From Schoenoplectus triqueter (lineage: Eukaryota > Streptophyta > Magnoliopsida > Poales > Cyperaceae): a DNA stretch of 33,947 nt. A program made the translations under genes and the position numbers. The notes beneath the pieces were generated by a model. That model did no database searches, was not told the DNA's origin, and was given only the letters and a program-made list of their open reading frames with translations. The DNA lies in the NCBI GenBank assembly GCA_964058805.1, contig CAXKVV010001515.1, positions 1 to 33,947 on the forward strand, read 5' to 3'. Position 1 is the stretch's first letter; the number at the start of each line of letters is the position of its first letter. Positions 8,692-19,198 of this stretch are shown in pieces.

Positions 8692-9335
8692 AGACTGAAC
8701 TCATCCGTCGATAAGTTCGTCTCCTGGTTCATTTCCCGAGACTGTGAGATTGAATCGTTCTGTAGGTAGATTCATCCACAAAGCAGTGAATGTGAACCGT
8801 TCTGTAGGTAGGTTCCTTCACTAACACATGCCTCAATGTTGAACTGGCCCAGCGCTTCAGGTTTAACATTGTGTGCAATTGTGTTTCCTAGGTTTATGAA
8901 TCGGCTTAGTGCTTCGAATTCATGATCTAGAAGATCGGTGAGAAGAAACACGTGGGCCATATCCACCCTTCTCCTGATTCACCAACCTCAAGATCAACCG
9001 GCTCAGCGCTTCGAGTTGTATTTTGTGTGATTGGTTGTTGACTAGTTAAGATTGAACCGATCTGTTTGTAGGTTTATCTTCTAGATCAACGGAGGTCGAG
9101 TCGTTCTGTATGTAGACTCACCTCAAGCCCCTCTGAAGAGATTAACCTGGTCTGTAGGTAAGGTTACATCTCGAGGTGGCATAGACTGAACCGATCTGTT
9201 TGTAGGTTCGTCTTCCATAGGACAAAACCGATCTGTTTGTAGGTTTGTCTTCCATAGATTGAACCGATCTGTTTGTAGGTTCATCTTCCATAGGGTTAAA
9301 TAAAGATTGAACCGATCTGTTTGTAGGTTCGTCTT
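8692..9335 (+). repeat. Array of covarying hairpins with two conserved loop classes
   Basis: At least twelve hairpins follow one another. Class I has a 12-base loop such as GATCTGTTTGTA or GTTCTGTAGGTA and lies at 8748-8776, 8785-8822, 9048-9080, 9092-9124, 9138-9172 (14-base loop), 9183-9213, 9221-9249, 9256-9286 and 9303-9335; 8692-8722 has a different 12-base loop. Class II has a 16-base loop such as CGGCTCAGCGCTTCGA and lies at 8834-8871, 8894-8925 and 8989-9025. Arm sequences differ but stay paired: GAATC/GATTC, GAACC/GGTTC, GAGTC/GACTC, AAACC/GGTTT, TAACC/GGTTA, GAACT/AGTTC. Most class I stems carry one unpaired base on the 5' side about five pairs from the loop. The last four class I units (9183-9335) are also near-identical tandem copies 36-48 bases apart. 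Confidence 0.9.
8937..8983 (+). other. Nested hairpin between class II units
   Basis: GAGAAG (8940-8945) pairs with CTTCTC (8968-8973) and encloses GTGG (8952-8955) / CCAC (8963-8966) with loop GCCATAT. The alternative outer pair GGTGA (8937-8941) / TCACC (8979-8983) shares two bases with the first stem. It has a loop unlike classes I and II but sits among them. Confidence 0.65.
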
Positions 9336-9660
9336 CCATGGACCCCCTTTTACCCCTTTTTGTGAACTTAGACGACCACTTGACCATCTTTTAACTATAC
9401 TATTTGCTTCTCTCTTTCAAAGATCCAGAGGTGCCTCGAGGTTAGTAGCCCAGGGTAATTAACGATGGGGGCTTGCGCCCACCGGAATCTACAAGAACTC
9501 ACAATCACTAAAAACCCCCTGAATGTGCATCCAAATATCTCTAAACGGCAGAATCGACCGACACCCAGCAGATGCACGCTCGGGAGGGATCTCCGTGTCC
9601 TTCTTCCGCAAAACCCATCGCCCAGCGGCGGTGCGGCGGCGCGCGAAAAAGGGTCGCACA
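9336..9660. other. Unassigned GC-rich junction segment before the satellite
   Basis: This stretch separates the hairpin array from the satellite. Its last 60 bases are very GC-rich (GCGGCGGTGCGGCGGCGCGCG near 9625), then the AT-rich satellite begins abruptly at 9661. Small open frames on both strands (9395-9661 minus, 9465-9683 plus) have no recognisable family. A string TTGCGCCCACCGG near 9473 slightly resembles a plant gypsy primer-binding site but is not convincing. Confidence 0.3.
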
Positions 9661-12600
9661 CCTACGACACTAATTTTTCATAAAACATAAGTAAAATAGA
9701 TTAGAAACAATAGTTTAAACATGTTATTTCAGTTTTTTCAAATTTGTTTGCCGCATAACTACAAATCCTTTCGTGCAAATTAATATAGTCACCCCTAATT
9801 ATGCCTATTATAAGATTTTCCATTTAAAATTTCAAAATGAACATTCTATGATGCTAATTTTGCACAAAACATAAGGAATATGTGTTAAAAACTGCTGTTT
9901 AAACAAGTTGTTTGAGATTTTCACAATTTTCGGCCGCCTAGCTACTCATAATTTCGTGAAAATTAAAATAATTACTCCTAATTATGCCTATTATGAGGTT
10001 TTCCAATTAACACATCGAAATGAATATCCTATGATACTAATATTTCATAAAACATAAGTAATATATATTAGAAACAGCTGTTCAAACGAGTTGTTTAAGA
10101 TTTTTAACATTTTTTACCTCATAACTACAAGTAATTTTGTGAAAATTATTACAATTACTCCTAACTATGCCTATTAGAAGATTATCCAATTAACACATCG
10201 ATATGAACGTTCGACGACACTAATTTTGTGCAAAAATTAAGTAAGATGCATTAAAAAGCTGTTTAATTAAGTTGTTTGAATTTTTTTTTAATTTTTGGCT
10301 GAATAAATACTCAAAATTTCTTCAAAATTAATAAATATACTCCTAATTATGCCTATTGTAAGATTGTCCAGTTATCACTTTGATATTAATATCCTACGAG
10401 ACTAATTTTTCGTAAAACATAAGTAAGATACATTACAAACTTCTGTTTGACCAAGTTGTTTAAGATTTATAATATTCATTGTCGATTAATATTTATAATT
10501 TCATGAAAACTAATATATTTACTCATAGTTATACCTGTTAGTAGATTATCCAATTAAAAATTCGATTTGAACATTCTACGACACACTAATTTTGCACAAA
10601 GCATAAGTAAGATGCATTAAAAACAGCTGTTTAAACATGTTGATTGAGCTTTTAAAATATTTTATCCGCATACCTGCATATAATTTCATGCAAATTAATA
10701 TAATTACTCCAAATTATGCATATTATAATACTATCGAATTAAAACATCGATATGAATATTCTACGACTCTTATTCGGCACAAAACACAAGTAAGATGCAT
10801 TAAAAACTGCTATTTAAACAAGTTGTTTGATTTTTTGAAAATCTTTGGCCGCATAAATACACATAATTTCATGAAAATTAATGTGACTACTCTTAATTAT
10901 GCCTATTGTATGATTGTCCAATTAACACTTCGATATGAATATCCTACGACACTAATTTTTCATAAAACATAAGTAAAATAGATTAGAAACTACAGTTTAA
11001 ACATGTTATTTCAGTTTTTCAAAAATATTTGCCGCATAACTACAAATCCTTTCGTGCAAATTAATATAGTCACCCCTAATTATGCCTATTAAAAGATTTT
11101 CCATTTAAAATTTCAAAATGAACATTCTATGATGCTAATTTTGCACAAAACATAAAGAATATGTGTTAAAAACTGCTGTTTAAACAAGTTATTTGAGATT
11201 TTCACAATTTTCGGCCGCCTAGCTACTCATAATTTCGTGAAAATTAAAATAATTACTCCTAATTATGCCTATTATGAGGTTTTCCAATTAACACATCGAA
11301 ATGAATATCCTACGATACTAATATTTCATAAAACATAAGTAATATATATTAGAAACAGCTGTTCAAACGAGTTGTTTAAGATTTTTAACATTTTTTACCT
11401 CATAACTACAAGTAATTTTGTGAAAATTATTACAATTACTCCTAACTATGCCTATTAGAAGATTATCCAATTAACACATCGATATGAACGTTCGACGACA
11501 CTAATTTTGTGCAAAAATTAAGTAAGATGCATTAAAAAGCTGTTTAATTAAGTTGTTTGAATTTTTTTTTAATTTTTGGCTGAATAAATACTCAAAATTT
11601 CTTCAAAATTAATAAATATACTCCTAATTATGCCTATTGTAAGATTGTCCAGTTATCACTTTGATATTAATATCCTACGAGACTAATTTTTCGTAAAACA
11701 TAAGTAAGATACATTACAAACTTCTGTTTGACCAAGTTGTTTAAGATTTATAATATTCATTGTCGATTAATATTTATAATTTCATGAAAACTAATATATT
11801 TACTCATAGTTATACCTGTTAGTAGATTATCCAATTAAAAATTCGATTTGAACATTCTACGACACACTAATTTTGCACAAAGCATAAGTAAGATGCATTA
11901 AAAACAGCTGTTTAAACATGTTGATTGAGCTTTTAAAATATTTTATCCGCATACCTGCATATAATTTCATGCAAATTAATATAATTACTCCTAATTATGC
12001 ATATTATAATACTATCGAATTAAAACATCGATATGAATATTCTACGACTCTTATTCGGCACAAAACACAAGTAAGATGCATTAAAAACTGCTATTTAAAC
12101 AAGTTGTTTGATTTTTTGAAAATCTTTGGCCGCATAAATACACATAATTTCATAAAAATTAATGTGACTACTCTTAATTATGCCTATTGTATGATTGTCC
12201 AATTAACACTTCGATATGAATATCCTACGACACTAATTTTTCATAAAACATAAGTAAAATAGATTAGAAACTACAGTTTAAACATGTTATTTCAGTTTTT
12301 CAAAAATATTTGCCGCATAACTACAAATCCTTTCGTGCAAATTAATATAGTCACCCCTAATTATGCCTATTAAAAGATTTTCCATTTAAAATTTCAAAAT
12401 GAACATTCTATGATGCTAATTTTGCACAAAACATAAAGAATATGTGTTAAAAACTGCTGTTTAAACAAGTTATTTGAGATTTTCACAATTTTCGGCCGCC
12501 TAGCTACTCATAATTTCGTGAAAATTAAAATAATTACTCCTAATTATGCCTATTATGAGGTTTTCCAATTAACACATCGAAATGAATATCCTACGATACT

Positions 12601-14204
12601 AATATTTCATAAAACATAAGTAATATATATTAGAAACAGCTGTTCAAACGAGTTGTTTAAGATTTTTAACATTTTTTACCTCATAACTACAAGTAATTTT
12701 GTGAAAATTATTACAATTACTCCTAACTATGCCTATTAGAAGATTATCCAATTAACACATCGATATGAACGTTCGACGACACTAATTTTGTGCAAAAATT
12801 AAGTAAGATGCATTAAAAAGCTGTTTAATTAAGTTGTTTGAATTTTTTTTAATTTTTGGATGAATAAATACTCAAAATTTCTTCAAAATTAATAAATATA
12901 CTCCTAATTATGCCTATTGTAAGATTGTCCAGTTATCACTTTGATATTAATATCCTACGAGACTAATTTTTCGTAAAACATAAGTAAGATACATTACGAA
13001 CTTATGTTTGACCAAGTTGTTTAAGATTTACAACATTCATTGTCGATTAATATTTATAATTTCATGAAAACTAATATATTTACTCCTAGTTATACCTGTT
13101 AGTAGATTATACAATTAAAAATTCGATATGAATTTTCTAGGACACACTAATTTTGCACAAAACATAAGTAAGATGCATTAAAAACAGCTGTTTAAACATG
13201 TTGATTGAGCTTTTAAAATATTTTATCCGCATAACTGCATATAATTTCATGCAAATTAATATAATTACTCCTAATTATGCATATTATAATACTATCGAAT
13301 TAAAACATCGATAAGAATATTCTACGACTCTTATTCGGCACAAAACACAAGTAAGATGCATTAAAAACTGCTATTTAAACAAGTTGTTTGATTTTTTGAA
13401 AATCTTTGGCCGCATAAATACACATAACTTCGTGAAAATTAATGTGACTACTCTTAATTATGCCTATTATATGATTGTCTAATTAACACTTCGATATGAA
13501 TATCCTACGACACTAATTTTTCATAAAACATAAGTAAAATAGATTAGAAACTACAATTTAAACATGTTATTTCAGTTTTTCAAATTTTTTTGCCGCATAA
13601 CTACAAATCCTTTCGTGCAAATTAATATAGTCACCCCTAACTATGCCTATTATAAGATTTTCCATTTAAAATTTCAAAATGAACATTCTATGATGCTAAT
13701 TTTACACAAAACATAAGGAATATGTGTTAAAAACTGCTGTTTAAACAAGTTGTTTGAGATTTTCACAATTTTCGGCCGCCTAGCTACTCATAATTTCGTG
13801 AAAATTAATATAATTACTCCTAATTATGCCTATTATGAGGTTTTCCAATTAACACATCGAAATGAATATCCTACGATACTAATATTTCATAAAACACAAG
13901 TAATATATATTAGAAACAGCTGTTCAAACGAGTTGTATAAGATTTTTAACATTTTTTACCTCATAACTACAAGTAATTTCGTGAAAATTATTACAATTAC
14001 TCCTAACTATGCCTATTAGAAGATTATCCAATTAACACATCGATATGAACGTTCAACGACACTAATTTTGTGTAAAAATTAAGTAAGATGCATTAAAAAG
14101 CTGTTTAATGAAGTTGTTTGATTTTTATTTTTAATTTTTGACTGAATAAATACTCAAATTTTTTTACAAATTAATAAATTTACTCCTAATTATGCCTATT
14201 GTAA
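9661..14204 (+). repeat. AT-rich satellite, ~183-bp monomer in a 7-mer higher-order repeat of ~1281 bp
   Basis: Monomers are marked by GAYACTAATTTTTCATAAAACATAAGTAA-like starts. In the first higher-order copy they begin at 9666, 9850, 10033, 10216, 10398, 10580 and 10765, giving lengths of 182-185 bases. The eighth monomer (10948) matches the first, so the unit is seven monomers. Copies run 9661-10947, 10948-12228 (1281), 12229-13508 (1280) and a partial copy 13509-14204. Copies of the whole unit are almost identical, while neighbouring monomers are clearly diverged. Shared motifs include ACTCCTAATTATGCCTATT and AAACAAGTTGTTTGA. Monomer length near one nucleosome repeat plus higher-order organisation is typical of plant centromeric or pericentromeric satellites; the location is inference. 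Confidence 0.93.
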
Positions 14205-14217
14205 AATTATGCCTATC
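14205..14217. other. Centre of satellite palindrome
   Basis: The 13-base spacer AATTATGCCTATC separates the left arm, ending CCTATTGTAA (14195-14204), from the right arm, starting TTACAATAGG (14218-14227). The spacer is itself part of the satellite motif TAATTATGCCTAT, so the switch of direction happened inside a monomer. Confidence 0.85.
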
Positions 14218-14961
14218 TTACAATAGGTATAATTAGGAGTATATTTATTAATTTGCAAGAAATTTTGAGTATTTATTCAGCCAAAATTTTTAAAAAAAAA
14301 GTCAAACAACTTCTTTAAACGGCTTTTTAATGCATCTTACATAATTTTTGCACAAAATTAGTGTCATTGAACGTTAATATCGAGGTGTTAATTGGATAAT
14401 CTTCTAATTAGCATAGTTAGGAGTAATTATATTAATTTTCACGAAATTACTTATAGTTATGAAGTAAGAAATTTTAAAAATCTTAAACAACTCGTATGAA
14501 CAGCAGTTTCTTATATATTTTACTTATGTTTTATGAAAAATTAGTATCGTAGGATATTCATTTCGAAGTGTTAATTGGAGTTAATTGGACAACCTCATAA
14601 TAGGCATAATTAGAATTAATTATATTAATTTTCATAAAATTATGAGTAGCTAGGCGGCCAAAAATTGTAAAAATCTCAAAAAATTTGTTTAAACAGTATT
14701 TTTTAACACATATTCCTTATGTTTTGTGCAAAATTAGCATCATATAATGTTCATATCGAAGTTTTAATTGAAAAATCTTATAATAGACATAATTAGGAGT
14801 GATTATATTAATTTGCACGAAAGGATTTATAGTTATGCGGCAAATTTTTTTGTAAAACTGAAATAACTTGTTTAAACAGTAGTTCCTAATGTATTTTACT
14901 TATGTTTTATGAAAAATTAGTGTCGTAGGATATTCATATCGAAGTGTTAATTGGACAATCT
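14218..14961 (-). repeat. Inverted satellite segment (monomers 4-3-2-1 reversed)
   Basis: From 14218 the satellite reads in reverse complement: monomers 4, 3, 2 and 1 and the last ~34 bases of monomer 7, ending at GACAATC (14961). It mirrors 13473-14204 and so forms a palindrome with arms of about 730-745 bases. The arms match less well than the direct higher-order copies match each other, by eye roughly nine bases in ten. The right arm also carries an 11-base local duplication (TTAATTGGAGTTAATTGG, near 14571). Unique-looking DNA begins at about 14962. Confidence 0.9.
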
Positions 14962-16145
14962 TTATTTTATTCTTCCTTGTTCCAAACATTTTTTTATTTT
15001 CCACTTAAGCTGACAGCTAGCATTGCTTTCGTTGTTATTTTCCTACTTTTCTTTGACACTGCTGCCTTGTGCAATTTTACTTAAAATCTCCATTCACTAC
15101 ACGTAGGTCATTAAAATCAGCATAAATGTTTTCTCAAAAGATCATAAATTTGGTATTCTGTCAGATTATCAGATAGTGAACTAAGTTCAGTATTTTCTGG
15201 TATCTGTGTAATCATTTTGTTACATGTATCAAGGGATATTGCTTGGGCTGCAAAATTTGCCATGAGAACTGAGAGATGCCTTGTAACGCATGTCCATAAT
15301 ACAAGGTCTTAACAAGGATGTAAAATTGGGCCCATCATAAAGCCCCTTTCTTAGCAAAGGAGCCCTATCTGTGATAGCCTCTGACAAGTGAGAAGTGACT
15401 AACAGGCTAACATCACAGATAATTTACCAATGAGCTACAAACGAGCCTGCTATTTATCAGTAATTCTGACGATTTAGCAAATTTACATCCGGTGTGTATT
15501 ACCTTAAAAAAGAAAAGAAAGAAAAGAGAACAGCTAATGTTTTCATTGACACGCCTAAAAAAATAATGCAGGTCAACCAGTAAAAGATCTCAAAGCTAAA
15601 TGTCTGGTTTCTTTTCAGTGATTTAATGTACACCAAGAGCTATAGAAAAGTTGTGATAGTTTAATTCAAACTTTATTTTGTCACTGTTATTGGTTCTGTT
15701 TCTTTTAAATTAATCACCCTTTTCCTAGGCTGCCCATTTTTCATTACTGAAAATAAGAGCTTTTAGTTTTCACAACATAAGTATATACAAGTTGATTTCA
15801 AAATCATATTCAGCTAACAACCATAAAGGCCATCTGTGATATGAACAAACTGTCACTATGTACAATTAAAATATCGAATAAGCCCCAGCCAGCTAAATTT
15901 TTTGACCAATCAGGCCCTCAAAACATACATACATGAAGCCATGGAAAAATAACAGAAAAATATGGATCAACACCTCTCCATGGTAGGCCCACTACCAAAC
16001 CCGGAAAGGTAACATCACAACAACAATTCGTTGAGCCCCATTTTGAGTTCACGGGTGACTAATAATACAAGATTGGGACTTTTGAAGATCCTATTCTGGC
16101 CTAACTACGTGCTTCCGAAAAATACAAAAACATACTAAGGGGAAA
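14962..16145. other. Unassigned AT-rich DNA
   Basis: About 1.2 kb between the satellite and the copia LTR holds no open frame of note, no RNA gene and no repeat I recognise. A purine-rich AAAGAAAAGAAAGAAAAGAG run lies near 15510. It could be intergenic host DNA or a decayed element. Confidence 0.6.
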
Positions 16146-16804
16146 TGTTAGAGATTTTACTATGTTGTGATCCTCTAATGAACTTTAAATATAAATTATA
16201 TTATTTTGATCCATGTTGTCGGTCTTTTAGAGAGACAACTCCGTTGATCACCAGACTATTTTAGTCTTCCAGCGATCTTCCTCTAATCCGATGGAGTGAT
16301 TGAGAGGACCGGCGCCGACAGTTTCTTCTCTTCTAGAACTCTGTTAATAGAGAGATATGGATCTGTTGGGAAACGAAAGGGTGGCAGAAAGTGGGGAAAA
16401 TGAGAGTAGTTTCAAAACCAACAGTATCCATATATATATATATAGACGCCCATATAACTGAGTGTAGTTACATCTTAACGGGTCCATATCGGATCCAGAT
16501 TTTCTCTTAACGGACCCATATCAGATCCAGATTCTCTCTTAACGGGTTCGCTACTTAATCAGAAAGTTGTCTATAGTTGTGTTCTCCAGAGACCAATAGC
16601 ATAATTGTATTATTAGCAGACTAAATCATAAAGACATTAATATGCATTCTACACATTAAATGACCCACTTCTCATGACATATAATAAACCCGATATATAA
16701 TTTGATCACTTCATTACGGGTATAATTTGACAGTCCATTATATAATATATATTTATTACATATAAGCCCATACATGTTGAAATTAATAATAATTAATTCC
16801 AACA
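16146..16804 (-). repeat. Ty1/copia 3' LTR (659 bp)
   Basis: On the minus strand the LTR starts TGTTGG at 16804, directly after the polypurine tract, and ends CTAACA at 16146. The ends form the short inverted repeat usual for copia LTRs. A TATA-rich string at 16430-16445 sits in the middle and could be the promoter. A 32-bp subrepeat (CTTAACGGRYCCATATC at 16474, 16506 and partly 16538, plus-strand reading) lies between the TATA string and the LTR 5' end, in U3. The second LTR is absent, so age and target duplication cannot be read. Confidence 0.85.
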
Positions 16805-16820
16805 ATCTCCCACTTGGGCT
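16805..16820 (-). other. Polypurine tract of copia element
   Basis: The minus strand reads GCCCAAGTGGGAGAT immediately before the LTR start TGTTGG. AAGTGGGAGAT is a common plant copia polypurine tract, the primer site for plus-strand DNA synthesis. It fixes the LTR boundary at 16804. Confidence 0.85.
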
Positions 16821-17258
16821 ATATATATCTGAAATATATATATATATATACTGAATTGAGTACTATTAACCGTGTTGTCATAATCTTTTATGTCATCATC
16901 CAATTTCGTCCATCAACCATATTTATAAGGACTTATGTAGTATTCGTCTCATAAAGCGAAACTAAACTAACACAAATCACGATATAAATATAACTGAATG
17001 ACATGAATCATGAATGTGATGTGTAGTTTGAAAATTATATGCAATGTAATCCACATGTCTATTTTTAATTTGGCCACCTTAATTAATCTGAATTTAAGGT
17101 CAATTATAAACTCAGAGTGTATATAAAACTGAATAACTGAATAACTACATGATACATACGAAATCACAGAATATCATATAAGAATTACTGCATGATATCT
17201 GAAAAAGTATATCACATAAAATATAAAAATGAAATATAAGTACAAAGTCACACTCAAC

Positions 17259-17942
17259 TTAATAATCCTCTGTAACATATATACCCATATGAGCGACATA
17301 CTCATGAAACTGTTTGGGTATCAATCCCTTAGTCAGTGGATCTGCTAGCATGAAAGATGTACTAATATGCTTAATATTTATAAGTCCACTCTGAACTCTC
17401 TCATTCATAGCAAGGAACTTAATGTTGATATGTTTGGATTTCGATGAGCTCCTGTTGTTGTTAGAATACAGCACTGCTGAACTATTGTCACAATATAACT
17501 TAAGTGGTAACTTAATAGTATCCATAATACGTAACCCTGTGATAAAGTTCCTTAGCCATATTCCATGGTTCGATGCCTCGAAACACGCAATGAATTCAAC
17601 TGTCATGATGGAGGAGGCAATCATGGATTGTTTTGCACTCCTCCAAGAAATAGCTCCTCTAGCCAACATAAAAATATAACCGGATGTTGGCTTTAAGCTA
17701 TCCACACAACCCGCAAAGTCGGAATCAGTATATCCAATGACCTCAAGCTTGTCTGATTGTCGATATGTTAACATGTGATTCTTCATTTTTTGCAAGTATC
17801 TTAGTACCCTTTTGGCTGCTTTTCAGTGATTCATACCAGGATTACTGAGATAGCGACTAAACATTCATGTGATATACGCAATATCCGGACGCGTACACAC
17901 TTGAGCATACATAAGACTTCATATCAAGGAAGCATATGGAAT
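17259..17942 (-). pseudogene. pol: Ty1/copia RNase H domain
   Basis: The open part (17259-17795) contains VIGYTDSDFAGC near its start, GYIFMLARGAISWRSAKQ, the block beginning SSIMTVEFIA, LYCDNSSAV and SKHINIKF: the acidic D, E and D positions and general architecture of copia RNase H, which degrades RNA in the RNA-DNA hybrid. It ends at a stop just after VTEDY. The same frame continues upstream to about 17942 (YAQVCTRPDIAYI, RYLSNPGMNH, KAAKRVLRYLQ) through two TGA codons at positions where the family has Gly and Trp. The domain is therefore complete in outline but broken by stops. Confidence 0.9.
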
Positions 17943-18091
17943 CTGATGCATTTCTGATTTCTCGAGTTATGTTTTTGGGCACTGATCAAGACTAAACTTG
18001 TCTCCTTTAGCAACAAGGATATTTCTTGGTTTATAATTTTCCATACCATATCGTTTGAGAATTTTATCGATATATGCATGTTGTGAAAGTC

Positions 18092-18760
18092 CTAAAATAC
18101 CTTTATTTCAATCTCTGGTATTTTAAGGCCTAACACATACGATGCTTCGCCAAGATCTTTCATATCAAAATGCTTGAAAAGAAATTTCTTAGGTTCATGT
18201 ATCATATTTTTATCCTTACTGGCAAGTAATATGTCATCGACATATAAAACCAGAAATACAAATTTACTTCCACTGAACTTGTGATATATACATTCATCCA
18301 CTACGTTAGGCTCAAATCCGAATGAGATAATTATTTGATGAAATTTAAAATACCACTAACAAGACGCTTGTTTGAGTCTATAGATAGACTTCTTTAATTT
18401 GTAAACCATCTGTTTTGAGTCATCAGACTCGTAATTCGGTGGTTGTGACATATAAATACATTCACCAATGTCGTCATTGAGAAATGCGGTCTTAACGTCC
18501 ATCTGATGTAACTTAAGGTCAAAGTGTGCTACTAAATTCATGATAATTCTAAAAGAATCTTTCGTTGACACAGACGAGAAAATTTCCGTAAAGTCAATAT
18601 ATTATTTCTGTGTAAATCTCTTAGTAACTAGTCGTGCTTTATATCTTTCCACATTACCTTTTGAATCATTTTTGGTCTTAAATATCCATTTACAACTAAT
18701 AGGCTTCACACCTTCAGATAAAAAGGATGATATCCCAGACTTTGTTGTCATACATTGACA
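18092..18760 (-). pseudogene. pol: Ty1/copia reverse transcriptase domain
   Basis: One minus-strand frame reads through KCKWIFKTKND-like sequence, VERYKARLVTKRFTQ, HQMDVKTAFLN, CIYMSQPPNYES, KLKKSIYRLKQAS, FLVLYVDDILLAS and MKDLGEASYVLGLKI. The catalytic Asp of MDVKTAF and the YVDD pair are present. Stops interrupt it after FTQK and after LKQASC, the latter where the family has Arg-Gln (CGT-CAG read here as TGT-TAG). A frameshift near 18735 separates it from the upstream linker. The protein would copy element RNA into DNA, but this copy cannot. Confidence 0.9.
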
Positions 18761-19070
18761 TTATTTCTTTATCCATGGCTTTGATCCATTTGTAAGAATT
18801 CACACTTTCTAAATCCTGACGGAGAGTGACAGAATCATCCTCCATCATGCCAATGTTAAATTCATTTTCTTGAAGGAACATAATATAATCATTAGATATT
18901 CCGCTTCTTCTCTCTCTGGTGGACCGTCTTAAAGACACTACTTCTTGAGGTTTTTGAGGTGGTATAAGTTCCTCATCAACATCAACATTGTCTTGTTCCG
19001 AATTCTCTTCTATTTCTGGAGGTTCATTGACTATATGTTCATTCACCACAGATATGGGTTCATGAACCAA
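18714..19070 (-). pseudogene. pol: Copia integrase-RT linker and start of reverse transcriptase
   Basis: The frame shows an acidic, Pro/Glu-rich spacer, then RRSTRERRSG, the RRSTR-type basic motif common between integrase and RT of plant copia elements, and then KWIKAMDKEIMSMYDNKVWDI, the usual start of the RT domain. It runs out of frame at the end of that block and RT continues in another frame below 18735. Confidence 0.85.
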
Positions 19071-19198
19071 TGAGTCTCCAGATATCCTTATTACAATTGG
19101 TACCGATGTGGGTGCCTCTCGTATAAGAGAATCTTGTGATTCTTTAAAGACATATTGATTTATATTTCCCCTCTAAACCATAACATCCTCAAAGAACT

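Noticed and set aside
9142..9387. Minus-strand open frame with repeated MEDEPTNRSVQS-like blocks
   Set aside because: The repeats are the class I hairpins read through. The phase changes between copies, and the DNA-level pairing explains the conservation better than coding.
9465..9490. Possible gypsy primer-binding site (TTGCGCCCACCGG)
   Set aside because: It lacks one base of the usual TTGGCGCCC start, and no LTR end CA or downstream gag is visible.
10637..14019. Plus-strand open frames at 10637-10972, 11918-12253 and 13750-14019 with similar products
   Set aside because: They are the same satellite sequence read at each repeat period; similarity comes from the repeat, and the products are AT-biased with no family features.
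17422..17679. Plus-strand open frame antisense to copia RNase H
   Set aside because: It is the shadow of the minus-strand RNase H frame.
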